Positions 37,602 through 46,355 of a stretch of DNA of 64,000 bases are shown piece by piece (positions within the stretch are counted from its first letter, which is position 1; each line of letters begins with the position of its first letter). Position numbers and translations under genes: made by a program. The DNA lies in assembly GCA_003339645.1 (NCBI GenBank), contig QNUV01000099.1, positions 248,001 to 312,000 on the forward strand. The letters run 5' to 3'. The DNA is from Microbacterium arborescens (GTDB lineage: Bacteria; Actinomycetota; Actinomycetes; Actinomycetales; Microbacteriaceae). Under the pieces are notes generated by a model that did not search any database, was not told the origin of the DNA, and saw only the letters and a program-made list of their open reading frames with translations.

Positions 37602-38690
37602 TCAGGGAACGCGGCGTGGGGCGATCCCGAGTCTGCCGGCGGCGTCATCGAAGCCCCCGGCGCGCGCGAGCTCCTCAGCACGCGCCGATGCCCGCTCGAA
37701 CAGATCGTCGAACCTGACCGGTGCGCCGGCGGCCGCGGATGACACGGCCGCCTCGACCATGGCGAGGCTGCCGATATTCCGCGTGATCTCACCGGACGGC
37801 TCCGGACCGCCATCGAGGGCCGCGACGAACTCGGCGAGCGCGGCATCCAGTCCCTCGACCTCGTCCGCCAGCGCGCAGGCCTGGGCATCGCCCTCTCGAG
37901 GCTGGACCACGACGTCGGTCTCTCCGTCCCAGGCAGCGGACCCACCGGCGGCGCTCCCCCGCCAGTCGCCGTTCCACGAGGTCGTGAGACCGTCGGCACA
38001 CCAGCTGCCGGAGTACGAGAACCGGCGCCCGTCCGCGAAGCGGAAGATCGCCTCGGCCGCGGCGGCGCCCCGATACCAGCTCCAGCTCGGCGAGAACTCT
38101 TCGCAGAAGACCGAGACCGGTTCGCTCGAGAGCAGATATCGCGCCTGGTCGAACTGATGGATCGCCATGTCCACGAGGAGCGGCGACGGCATCTCGTCTC
38201 GGAAACCCCCGAACCGGGGGTTCTGGAAGAAGCGGACGTCGAGCTGCTCGGCGCCGCCGAGACTGACGAGGGCGTCGCGGAACGCCCGGATCCCGCGGGA
38301 GTGCCGACGCGACTGACTCGTCGCCATCAGGGTTCCGGTCGACGCGCTGACGGCGGACAGCAGCAGGGCCTCGGCCACGGTCGGCGTCACCGGCTTCTCG
38401 CTCAGGACGGGAACGCCCGCCCGCAGCGCTGCGGCGCTCACCTCGAGATGCGCCTGCGGGATCGTGACGTTGACGATCAGGTCGACGTCGAGGGCGGCGA
38501 GCGCGTCACCGACCGAGCCGAAGCTCGGAACATCGAGTCCCCGTTCGAGTGCCGCGGCCCGCGCGGCGTCGGCGACGATGTCGACGAGCCCGACGATCTC
38601 GAGATCGGGACGGCGAGCAACCGTGTCGATCCACGCCTTCCCCATCGCTCCCGCCCCGACGACGACCACACGACGGACGCGCTCCGTCAC
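37602..38690 (-). CDS. Gfo/Idh/MocA-family oxidoreductase
   Basis: 362 aa. Rossmann motif VVGAGAMGKAWID, EKPVTPT (catalytic lysine about residue 99) and DMAIHQFDQARYLL supplying the HxxD pair. GTG start at 38690 with GAGGAG five bases upstream; the ORF runs further but without conserved residues. The start overlaps the ThuA stop by four bases (GTGA). Last gene of an operon SBP–permease–permease–ThuA–Gfo, so it probably acts on the imported sugar. Aromatic residues in the middle ('SPSWSWYRG') may line a disaccharide-binding pocket; this is a guess. Confidence 0.87.
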   Translation of the reverse strand: MTERVRRVVVVGAGAMGKAWIDTVARRPDLEIVGLVDIVADAARAAALERGLDVPSFGSVGDALAALDVDLIVNVTIPQAHLEVSAAALRAGVPVLSEKPVTPTVAEALLLSAVSASTGTLMATSQSRRHSRGIRAFRDALVSLGGAEQLDVRFFQNPRFGGFRDEMPSPLLVDMAIHQFDQARYLLSSEPVSVFCEEFSPSWSWYRGAAAAEAIFRFADGRRFSYSGSWCADGLTTSWNGDWRGSAAGGSAAWDGETDVVVQPREGDAQACALADEVEGLDAALAEFVAALDGGPEPSGEITRNIGSLAMVEAAVSSAAAGAPVRFDDLFERASARAEELARAGGFDDAAGRLGIAPRRVP

Positions 38691-39466
38691 GACTGCTCCT
38701 CGCCGTCCCACTCTCGCGGAACGTCCCACTCCCCCGTGCGATGCATCGCCAAACGGGCCGCGCGGCGGGGGCGGTCGCTCCGAGCCCATCGTGCCGCGTT
38801 CGCGAGGACGAGCTGGATCTCGGGCTGATGGTAGACGGGATAGTCCTGGTCACCCGGCGAGAAGTAGAACACTCGCCCGTGACCGCGGAAGAACGTCATC
38901 CCCGATCGGAACACCTCACCGCCCGAGAAGTTCGAGACGAAGACCAGCTCGTCCGGCTGCGGCACGTCGAAGAACTCGCCGTACATCTCCTGCTCGGGGA
39001 TGACGATCGGCTGCGGCACGCCGGCAGCGATCGGATGCGTCGGCGAGACCGTCCACACGAGCTCGCGGTCCTGCGCCTGCCGCCAGCGCAGCGCGCAGGT
39101 CGTCCCCATGAGACGGATGAAGATCCTCGAGAAGTGCGCCGAATGCAGCGCGACGAACCCGAGCCCGCCGAGCACGTGCCGGTGGACCCGCTCGACCACG
39201 ACCTCGTCGACCTCGTCGTGCAGGAGGTGCCCCCACCAGAACAGCACATCCGTCTGCGCGAGCCGTTCCTCGCTCAGCCCGTGCTCGGGATCGTCGAGTG
39301 TCGCCGTCTCGACGACGGCGGCGTCGCCGAGAAGTCGCCGCAGGCCCGCCGCGATGGTCCCGTGCATCGTGTCGGGATAGAGGGCGCGCGGGATGTCGTG
39401 GTGCTTCTCGTGATGATTCTCGCCCCACACCAGCACGCGGATGGGGGCGGATGCCGTGCCGGTCAC
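38687..39466 (-). CDS. ThuA-like domain protein
   Basis: 259 aa. ThuA family: 'RVLVWGENHHEKHHD' at the start, DVLFWWGH, 'GLGFVALHSAHFSR' and 'GRVFYFSPGDQDYPVYH'. Several conserved histidines could bind metal or substrate. GTG start at 39466 overlaps the permease stop (GTGA), and its own stop overlaps the Gfo start, so transporter, ThuA and Gfo are tightly coupled. It is only distantly similar to the ThuA at 28979, which suggests separate substrates and not a recent duplication. Confidence 0.86.
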   Translation of the reverse strand: MTGTASAPIRVLVWGENHHEKHHDIPRALYPDTMHGTIAAGLRRLLGDAAVVETATLDDPEHGLSEERLAQTDVLFWWGHLLHDEVDEVVVERVHRHVLGGLGFVALHSAHFSRIFIRLMGTTCALRWRQAQDRELVWTVSPTHPIAAGVPQPIVIPEQEMYGEFFDVPQPDELVFVSNFSGGEVFRSGMTFFRGHGRVFYFSPGDQDYPVYHQPEIQLVLANAARWARSDRPRRAARLAMHRTGEWDVPREWDGEEQS

Positions 39467-40377
39467 CCCTTGAACGCTCCGTCCATGATGCCCGCGACCA
39501 TACGGCGCCCGACGATGAAGAACACGATCAGCAGCGGCAGTGTCGCGAGGAACGATCCGCCCATCGTCAGCGCGAGGTCGATCGAACGGTTGGCCTGCAG
39601 CTGCTTCAGGGCGATCTGCACCGTGAACAGCTCGGGCGACTTCAGCACGATGAAGGGCCACATGAAGTCGTTCCACACCGAGGTGAACGTGATGAGTCCG
39701 AGCACGAAAGCCGCCGGCCGCACGACCGGGAATCCGATGCGCCAGAAGATCTGCCAGCTGTTCGCGCCGTCGATGCGCGCCGCGTGCATGAGCTCGTCAT
39801 TGAGCGTGGTCGCCATGTGCTGCCGCATCCAGAAGATGCCGAACGCGCTGGCGAGCCCCGGAACGATGATCGCCTGCAGGGTGTCGACCCAGTCCAGCCA
39901 CGAGATGATCAGGTACTGCGGGATGACGCTCAGCTGAGCGGGCACCGTCATGGTGAGCAGCACGATGACGAACAGGGCGCCCCGGCCCCGGAACTGCAGC
40001 TTCGCGAAGGCGAATCCCGCGAGCGCGCACAGCAGTGACGCGATGACCGCGATCGAGAGCGACACGATCGCGCTGTTCAGCAGCGACTGGAAGAACGGGA
40101 CCGTGTCGAACACCTTCGTCGCGATGTCGAAGAAATTGAGCCCCGGGTAGAAGCGCGGCGGGATCGAGGTGACGGCGGAGGCACCCACCGAGGCGATCAC
40201 GAACATGTAGTACAGCGGGAACACGCTGATCACGACAGCGATCCCGAGCAGGACGTAGACCGGCCAGGGCACTCGGCCGACGCGCCCACCGCCGCGCCGC
40301 GGACGCTTGCGGGGCGCGCTCAGCGCGGTCGGGTCGAGGGGACGCGGCACAGCTGTGTCGACGGCGTCGGACATCAT
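39463..40377 (-). CDS. Sugar ABC transporter permease (MalG-type)
   Basis: 304 aa, six predicted helices after a ~35-residue cytoplasmic N-terminus rich in proline and arginine. The EAA loop that docks on the ATPase is 'HAARIDGANSWQIFWRIGFP' near residue 200. CUT1 family importers take up oligosaccharides. The ATG at 40377 overlaps the preceding permease stop (ATGA). No ATPase gene is present in the operon, so a shared MsiK-like ATPase elsewhere is expected. Confidence 0.92.
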   Translation of the reverse strand: MMSDAVDTAVPRPLDPTALSAPRKRPRRGGGRVGRVPWPVYVLLGIAVVISVFPLYYMFVIASVGASAVTSIPPRFYPGLNFFDIATKVFDTVPFFQSLLNSAIVSLSIAVIASLLCALAGFAFAKLQFRGRGALFVIVLLTMTVPAQLSVIPQYLIISWLDWVDTLQAIIVPGLASAFGIFWMRQHMATTLNDELMHAARIDGANSWQIFWRIGFPVVRPAAFVLGLITFTSVWNDFMWPFIVLKSPELFTVQIALKQLQANRSIDLALTMGGSFLATLPLLIVFFIVGRRMVAGIMDGAFKG

Positions 40378-41345
40378 CGGGCCTTTCGTGTGCGGGTGGT
40401 CAGGAAGAAGTTGATCGCCGAGACCACGACGACCACGACGAAGAGGGCGACCCCGATCGCGGAGCCGTAGCCGAACTCGAACTGGCCGAAGCCCTGCTCG
40501 TAGAGGAACAGTGCGAGGGTCTGGCACTGGCGCCCACCACCGCAGGTCAGCCCCGACTCGGGAGCCACCAGCAGGGGCTCCGTGAAGATCTGCAGCCCGC
40601 CGATGGTCGACATGATGACGGTGAAGATGATGATGGGCCGCAGCGACGGGATCGTCAGGTGGATGAACTGCTGCCAGCCCGACGCCCCGTCGACCGACGC
40701 CGCCTCGTACATCTCGCGGGGAAGCGCCTGGAGCCCCGCGAGGTAGAGCAGCGTGTTGTATCCGAACCATCGCCACATCACCATCGACGAGATGACGATC
40801 CACGAGCCGACCTGAGACGACAGGAAGTTCACCGCCGGGATGCCGAAGAGGTCGAGCACCCAGTTGATGAGCCCGAAGTTCTTGTCGAAGATCTGCGCGA
40901 AGACGAGGGCGGTCGCGGCGACCGAGGTGATGTAGGGCACCAGGAGCGCCATGCGGAAGAAGTTCGCCATCTTCAGGGTGGCGTGGTTCAGCAGGTGCGC
41001 GAGCCCGAGCGCCAGGAGCAGCTGCGGGATGGTGGAGATGAGGAAGATCCCGAAGGTGTTCACGAACGCGTTCCAGAATCGGGCGTCTTGGACGAGCCGT
41101 TCGAAGTTCGCCAGGCCGACGAACGTCTGCTCGCCGATCGGGTTCCAGTCGAACAGGGCCACGTAGAACGTGAACAGCAGGGGGAACAGCCCGAAGATCA
41201 GGAAGATCACGAAGAACGGGGCGATGTAGACGTAAGGCGCGATGCGCTCGGCGAGCGGCTGTCGGATGGCGCGCTTCGGCGGGCGCTCGCGCCGGGCGGC
41301 CTTCTTGTCGATGGTGATGGCGGTGGCGGTGGCTGTCGCAGTCAT
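40374..41345 (-). CDS. Sugar ABC transporter permease (MalF-type)
   Basis: 323 aa. Six hydrophobic helices; EAA loop 'EAASVDGASGWQQFIHLTIP' near residue 215. The periplasmic-side segment contains 'SGLTCGGGRQCQTLALFLYEQGF', with two cysteines that may form a disulfide. The ATG at 41345 is used (GAGG 8 nt upstream); a longer reading adds 16 residues over the intercistronic hairpin. Pairs with the MalG-type permease and the binding protein. Confidence 0.92.
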   Translation of the reverse strand: MTATATATAITIDKKAARRERPPKRAIRQPLAERIAPYVYIAPFFVIFLIFGLFPLLFTFYVALFDWNPIGEQTFVGLANFERLVQDARFWNAFVNTFGIFLISTIPQLLLALGLAHLLNHATLKMANFFRMALLVPYITSVAATALVFAQIFDKNFGLINWVLDLFGIPAVNFLSSQVGSWIVISSMVMWRWFGYNTLLYLAGLQALPREMYEAASVDGASGWQQFIHLTIPSLRPIIIFTVIMSTIGGLQIFTEPLLVAPESGLTCGGGRQCQTLALFLYEQGFGQFEFGYGSAIGVALFVVVVVVSAINFFLTTRTRKAR

Positions 41346-41362
41346 GATGCGTCCTCGATGAG

Positions 41363-41394
41363 GGTGGTGGTCCGCCCGCAGACGGACCACCACC
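41363..41394 (-). terminator. Intercistronic hairpin between binding-protein and permease genes
   Basis: Perfect 12-bp stem GGTGGTGGTCCG/CGGACCACCACC with an 8-nt loop and no T-tract, 12 bp after the binding-protein stop. Such stems protect or attenuate mRNA so that the binding protein exceeds the permeases. Confidence 0.75.
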
Positions 41395-41406
41395 GAACGG
41401 GTAAGG

Positions 41407-42684
41407 TCAACCGCCGATCGCGGCCCGGGCGCTGTCGACGCCGGTCTGCCACGCGTCGCGCGGCGCGACGTTGCCCGCTTCCATGTCGACGAGGGCGTTC
41501 AGAAGCGCTGCCCCGATCGCGCTCGTGTCGGGCCCGTTGTGGAAGGACTGGAACTGCAGCACCGAGTTGCTGATGACCTCGCCGATGCGGGAATCGCCGA
41601 AGAAGGGGTCGGTGTAGCTGGTGACCTCGGAGCTCTCGAGAGCGCTCTTGGCGGCCGGGAACGTCCCGGTCCGGGCGAAATGCGCCGTCTGCCCCTCCGG
41701 CGACAGCATCGTCTCGATGTACTTCCACGCCGCCTGCGGGTTCTTCGCACGGGCCGGGATCGCGATGACACTGCCACCCCAGTTGCCGCCGACGCCGGGG
41801 ATCGAGGTCACCCGCCACAGCCCCTCGGTGTCGGGGGCGTCGTTCTTGTAGCCCGACAGCATCCACGACGGCGCGGTGCTCACGGCGAACGCACCGTTCG
41901 CCTTGCCGGGAGCCCAGCCCGACGACCACGCGGCGATGCCGGCGCTGATGCCCGCCTCGTAGGTGCGCACAGCGACGTCGAATGCTTCCTCGACCTGCGG
42001 GTTGGTGTCGAAGATGAGCTCACCGTCGGGGGTGTAGTACTTCTCGGTGACCTGGTTCACTGTCGAGAAGAAGACACTCGTCTCGACGTTGTCGACGAAG
42101 GGCTCTCCGGTCGCGGCCGTGTACTTCTTGCCCATCTCGATGAATCCGTCCCACGTCGACCACATCTCGGCCACTTCGTCCGGATCGGTCGGGAGCCCGG
42201 CGGCCTCGAACAGGTCGGCCCGGTAGGCGAAGCCCAGGCCGCCGATGTCGGTCGGGATGCCGATGATCGAGCCGTCCTCACCGGTCGCCTCGGCGATGGC
42301 CCAGTCGAGGTAGCCCTCCCCAAGCTCATCGCCCCCGAGGGTGCGGAGGTCGACGAAGTTCCCGGGGTTCTCGATGAACTTCGGAAGCTCGTCGTTCTGG
42401 ATCATGACGAGGTCGGGAACGCGCCCGCCGGCGAGAGCCGCGGTGAGCGCGGTGGCAGTCTCGGCGGTGCTGCCGACCTCCGACAGCTTCACCTTGGCGT
42501 CCGGGTTCTGCTCCAGGTACTGGTTGACGGAGTCCTGCTGCCCGATGCCGGTGAAAGACCAGAACTCGAACTCGGCGTTGGGGTCGTCAGACCCGCCGCC
42601 GGACCCACCGGATGTGCACGCGGTCATCGCGATCGCGACGACGCCGAGAGCTGCGACGGGCAGGGCCAGTCTGCGACGATTCAC
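41407..42684 (-). CDS. Extracellular sugar-binding lipoprotein of ABC importer
   Basis: 425 aa. GTG start at 42684 with GAGGAG; signal peptide with lipobox MTAC (cysteine about residue 22) then a Gly/Ser linker. The mature part is a CUT1-type solute-binding protein: 'FEFWSFTGIGQQD', 'GRVPDLVMIQND', 'GIPTDIGGLGFAYRADLFEAAGLP' and 'AWKYIETMLSPEGQ' match the two-lobed family. The ligand is not readable; by context it is an arabino- or galacto-oligosaccharide. First gene of the operon continuing to permeases, ThuA and Gfo. Probably controlled by the divergent LacI regulator through operators at 42742 and 42897. Confidence 0.92.
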   Translation of the reverse strand: MNRRRLALPVAALGVVAIAMTACTSGGSGGGSDDPNAEFEFWSFTGIGQQDSVNQYLEQNPDAKVKLSEVGSTAETATALTAALAGGRVPDLVMIQNDELPKFIENPGNFVDLRTLGGDELGEGYLDWAIAEATGEDGSIIGIPTDIGGLGFAYRADLFEAAGLPTDPDEVAEMWSTWDGFIEMGKKYTAATGEPFVDNVETSVFFSTVNQVTEKYYTPDGELIFDTNPQVEEAFDVAVRTYEAGISAGIAAWSSGWAPGKANGAFAVSTAPSWMLSGYKNDAPDTEGLWRVTSIPGVGGNWGGSVIAIPARAKNPQAAWKYIETMLSPEGQTAHFARTGTFPAAKSALESSEVTSYTDPFFGDSRIGEVISNSVLQFQSFHNGPDTSAIGAALLNALVDMEAGNVAPRDAWQTGVDSARAAIGG

Positions 42685-42741
42685 AACTGCTCCTCTTCTT
42701 TGGGGACATGTGATGTGCGCGGGGCGTTGAGAGACCCCGCT

Positions 42742-42757
42742 GAGAGATCGTTCTCTC
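42742..42757. promoter_or_regulatory. LacI-type operator, importer side
   Basis: GAGAGATCGTTCTCTC is palindromic except for the central T/T, 58 bp upstream of the binding-protein start. Confidence 0.7.
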
Positions 42758-42881
42758 ATGCCGGGACACAGTATCCCGAGATCGAAGGGCTGGCAAGCCG
42801 CGGCATCCGCCAGTTTCGTCACCGGAACCGTAAGACCACGACCGGCAGACGATGGGTTGCGCGCAGCGGCTGCTGTCGTGC

Positions 42882-42910
42882 AAAGATCGTCGCGTCAGAG
42901 AACGATCTTT
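42882..42910. promoter_or_regulatory. LacI-type operator, regulator side
   Basis: AGAGAACGATCTTT (42897–42910) is the reverse complement of AAAGATCGTTCTCT, matching 11 of 12 core bases of the site at 42744. An extra half site AAAGATCGT lies at 42882–42890. It is 34 bp upstream of the LacI start. Confidence 0.65.
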
Positions 42911-42943
42911 CGCTCGATGACCCTGACTGAGGAAGAGGGAGCC

Positions 42944-43945
42944 ATGTCTCGACCGACCATCGTCGACGTCGCCCGCGCGGCCGGCGTCTCGCGCGCGACG
43001 GCCGCACGCGTCCTGGCCGGAGCGACGAACGTCGACCCGGCGATGGCCGCCGCCGTCGGCCGGGAGGCCGCACGCCTGGGCTACGAAACGAACTTCGCCG
43101 CGCGCGTGCTGCGCGGCGGGCGCGCCGGGGCGATCGGCCTCGTCATCGCCTTCGACGAGCTGGGCGGCTTGAGCGGCACATTCTTCACCGCGGTCATGAA
43201 GGGCGCAGCCAAGGGGCTCTCCGCCGGCGAGGTGCAGCCCGTCCTGCTGCCCGCCGATCACGAGGACCTCGATCGGATCCCGCGGTTCCTGCGATCGGGG
43301 GCGATCGACGGCGCCATCGTGGTGCTCCAGCACGAGATCACGCACCTCGTCGACCGACTCGCCGACTCGCCCGTGCCGATCGCGTGGGTGGGCCGCCCCC
43401 GCGGCGAGATCGGCCCCGACCCGATCGTGATCGACTCCGACAACTACGGCGGCGGAGTCCTCGCCGCACGGGCGCTCGTCGAGCACGGGCGCCGGCACAT
43501 CGGCATCATCACGGGCCCTCTCGACATGGAGCAGGCCCGTGAGCGCACCCGCGGATGGACCGACGAGCTGGCGCGCCACGGCATCGAACCCGGCCCCATC
43601 GTCCACGGCGACTTCACCCTCGACAGCGGCACGGCCGCGATGGCGCGGCTGCTCCAGCGCGTCCCGACCCTCGACGGGGTGTTCGCCTGCTCGGATCTCA
43701 TGGCCGCGGGCGCCATGCGCGTGCTGCAGGCGGCCGGACGCCGCGTCCCCACGGATGTCTCGCTCGTCGGCTTCGACGACATCCTGCTGGCCGCGGCGAA
43801 CGACCCCCCGCTGACGACCGTGCGCCAGCCGCTCGAGGAGATGGGTCGGGCCGCCGCCGACACGCTGCTCGGCGCGATCCGGGGAGACGACGTCGAACGC
43901 GTGCAGGTGCTTCCCACCTCGCTCGTCCACCGCGAATCGCTGTGA
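42944..43945 (+). CDS. LacI-family transcriptional regulator
   Basis: 333 aa. Helix-turn-helix 'IVDVARAAGVSRATAARVLAG' at the N-terminus, then a sugar-binding domain ('VFACSDLMAAGAMRVL', VGFDDILLAAANDPPLTTVRQP). The hinge region 'YETNFAARVLRGGRA' is slightly shorter on Ala-rich residues than classic LacI. ATG at 42944. Divergent from the importer operon and 13 bp upstream of the GH95 gene, with which it is probably co-transcribed. Likely represses importer, GH95 and, by shared operator sequence, GH127/GH36. Confidence 0.92.
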   Translation: MSRPTIVDVARAAGVSRATAARVLAGATNVDPAMAAAVGREAARLGYETNFAARVLRGGRAGAIGLVIAFDELGGLSGTFFTAVMKGAAKGLSAGEVQPVLLPADHEDLDRIPRFLRSGAIDGAIVVLQHEITHLVDRLADSPVPIAWVGRPRGEIGPDPIVIDSDNYGGGVLAARALVEHGRRHIGIITGPLDMEQARERTRGWTDELARHGIEPGPIVHGDFTLDSGTAAMARLLQRVPTLDGVFACSDLMAAGAMRVLQAAGRRVPTDVSLVGFDDILLAAANDPPLTTVRQPLEEMGRAAADTLLGAIRGDDVERVQVLPTSLVHRESL

Positions 43946-43958
43946 CCTCGGCCTCGAT

Positions 43959-46355
43959 GTGAGCGCCCGCCCGGAGCTGGTCTTCCGCAGCACAGAGCCC
44001 GCCGACTCGTGGGAGGACGGCCTCATCGTCGGAAGCGGGAGGGTCGGCGCCGTCGTTCACGGGCCCGGCGACGAGCTGCGCATCTCGATGGCGCACGAGC
44101 GGTTCTTCCTCCCGGCGAATCCCCGTCCCCCGGCGCCGCTGCTGCACCCGGTGCTCCCGCGACTGCGGGCGGCGCTCGCGGCCGGAGATTCGGGCTCGGC
44201 CGACGAGCTCCTGGGTGCGGCGCTGACCGATGCCGGGTTCACCGATCTCGTCTGGACCGACCCGCTCGCGCTCTGCGGCTCGCTGACGGTGACGACCCCG
44301 GGTGGGTGCGCCGCGACGACGCGGGAGATCGACCTCGTCCGTGGCGTGGCGAGCGTGACCTGGCGCGACCACTCCGACACGTTGCGTCGGGTCAGCGTCG
44401 TCGCCCCGCGCGCGACCGACACGATCGAGCTCGCCCTCGAAGCCGGTGCCGACACCGAGATCCGCATCCGCCTGGCGCTCGACACAGTCGACGACACCCC
44501 CGCCGCATCGTTCGCGCCCGACTACACCGGCACCGTCACGGGCCGCGTGCGCGCCGGCGACACCGGGCGCCTCGAGATCGTCGACGTCGCCGGTCGGATC
44601 CTCGCCGCCGCGACCGCGACGACCGCCGAGTCCGGCGTCGTCTGGCGGCGGGATGCCGACGGGCTCGAGGCGCGCGTCCTCGTGCCCGCGGGTGCGAGAC
44701 GGACGGTGCGCGTCGATCTGTCGGTCATCGGGCGCCCGCCCGTTCCCGCACCCGCCGCCGACTGGGGCGAGCGTCTCGACTCGCAGGAGCGCGCTCATGG
44801 CTCGCTCGTCACGACATCACTGCTCGACCTCGACGGCGCATCCGACACGGTCGCCACGACGACGGAGCGGCTGTGGCGCGAAGCCCGCTCCGGGAACCCC
44901 GAGGCCGTCCGCCGCGCGATCGAGATCGCGTACATCTCGGGCAGGTCGAACATCATCTCGTCGACGGGCGAGCTGCCCCCGACCCTGCAGGGTGTCTGGC
45001 AGGGCACCTGGAGGCCGGCGTGGTCGGCCGATTACACCATGAACGGCAACGTGCAGAACGGGGCTCTCGCGGGCGTGGGGGTGACGGGAACGCCCGAGCT
45101 CGCGCTCTCGCTCCTCGGCCTCGTCCTCCCGCACCTCGACGACTATCGAGAGAACGCGCGCCGGGTCTACGGTGCCGACGGGATGCTGCTCCCCTCGCGC
45201 ATGTCGACCCACGGGATCGCCAATCACGTCGACCGGTCCTTTCCGCATGTGTTCTGGACCGGCGCCGGCCCGTGGGTGCTGCGCATCGCGGCCGACACCG
45301 TGGCCCTCACGGGCGACCGTTCGGTCGTCGACGACCGGCTCTGGGAGCTCGTCGAGGGCGTGCTGGCGTTCGGTGAGACCGCGACGGTCGTGGTCGACGG
45401 CATCCGCCACTTCTCACCGAGCTACTCGCCCGAGAACACCCCCGACGGCTCGGCGACGCCGCTCGCGATGGACGCCGCGATCGATGTCGCCGCCTATCGC
45501 GACGCCGCCCGCGCGGCCCGTCTGCTCGGGCGCGCCCGGGGCGACGACTCGCTCGACGACCGCTGGCAGGCGCTCGCGAGCAGCGTGCCCGACTTCGCCG
45601 TGGCTCCCGACGGGACGCTGGCCGAGTGGCTCGACCCCGCCGCGCAAGAGAACGCCGCGCACCGGCACGTCTCGCAGCTGTATCCGCTCTGGTACGAGAC
45701 CGACGAGATGTTCGGAGCCGACGCGCCACAGGCCGCCGCGCTGCGACAGGCTGCGCAGCGCACGATCGACGCGAAGATCGCGTGGCGTGCTGACGATCCC
45801 GCTCCCCCGCCCGGCCGCATGGAGATGGCGTTCGGGCTCGCGCAGATCGGTCTGGCCGCGGCCGCGCTCGGTGACGCCGAGACGGCGGTGCAATGCGTCG
45901 AATGGCTCTCGCTCCTGCATTGGCGGCGGTCGCTCACGACGACCCACGACGCCGACAGCATCTTCAACCTCGATGCCAGCGGCGCGCTGCCCGCCGTCGT
46001 CGCGTCGATGCTCAGCCGGTCCACGGTGGACTCGCTCCACCTGCTGCCCGCGCTCCCTGCGCGGTGGCCCCGTGGCCGCATCACGGGGCTCCGCGCGCGT
46101 GGCGGCATCGTGATCGACCGACTGTCGTGGGACGAGGCGTCGGCGACGGTCGAGGTGCGCAGACTCGCCGCGGCGTCGTGGCTGTGTCCATCGGGCACCA
46201 CGACGGTGCACGCCGGCTCGGGCTTCACATGGGCGGACGAGCACGGCGGTGAGCACGGCGGCGCGCGCATCGTCGAGCTGGGCGAGGCCCCCGTCACCCT
46301 GCGGATGCGGCGGAAGGCGAGCACCACGGCGGAGGGCACGACATCGGCATCGTAG
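43959..46355 (+). CDS. GH95-like alpha-L-fucosidase / alpha-L-galactosidase
   Basis: 798 aa, full family length. GTG start. N-terminal sandwich with 'GLIVGSGRVGAVVHG' and 'ERFFLP', (alpha/alpha)6 core with YTMNGNVQN (family: TNINTQMNY, holding the two catalytic-assist asparagines), SPSYSPENTPDG, and 'HRHVSQLYPLW'. The region that normally reads IDGNFG around the catalytic aspartate is FNLDASGALPAVVASML here: the aspartate is kept but the GNFG is not. This makes specificity uncertain: alpha-L-fucose, alpha-L-galactose or a new sugar. No signal peptide, so it is cytoplasmic. It sits 13 bp after the LacI gene. Confidence 0.83.
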   Translation: MSARPELVFRSTEPADSWEDGLIVGSGRVGAVVHGPGDELRISMAHERFFLPANPRPPAPLLHPVLPRLRAALAAGDSGSADELLGAALTDAGFTDLVWTDPLALCGSLTVTTPGGCAATTREIDLVRGVASVTWRDHSDTLRRVSVVAPRATDTIELALEAGADTEIRIRLALDTVDDTPAASFAPDYTGTVTGRVRAGDTGRLEIVDVAGRILAAATATTAESGVVWRRDADGLEARVLVPAGARRTVRVDLSVIGRPPVPAPAADWGERLDSQERAHGSLVTTSLLDLDGASDTVATTTERLWREARSGNPEAVRRAIEIAYISGRSNIISSTGELPPTLQGVWQGTWRPAWSADYTMNGNVQNGALAGVGVTGTPELALSLLGLVLPHLDDYRENARRVYGADGMLLPSRMSTHGIANHVDRSFPHVFWTGAGPWVLRIAADTVALTGDRSVVDDRLWELVEGVLAFGETATVVVDGIRHFSPSYSPENTPDGSATPLAMDAAIDVAAYRDAARAARLLGRARGDDSLDDRWQALASSVPDFAVAPDGTLAEWLDPAAQENAAHRHVSQLYPLWYETDEMFGADAPQAAALRQAAQRTIDAKIAWRADDPAPPPGRMEMAFGLAQIGLAAAALGDAETAVQCVEWLSLLHWRRSLTTTHDADSIFNLDASGALPAVVASMLSRSTVDSLHLLPALPARWPRGRITGLRARGGIVIDRLSWDEASATVEVRRLAAASWLCPSGTTTVHAGSGFTWADEHGGEHGGARIVELGEAPVTLRMRRKASTTAEGTTSAS

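Noticed and set aside
26398-46355. Mobile genomic island with integrase or tRNA attachment site
   Set aside because: No integrase, transposase, tRNA or border direct repeats were seen; the single tRNA is 24 kb away.
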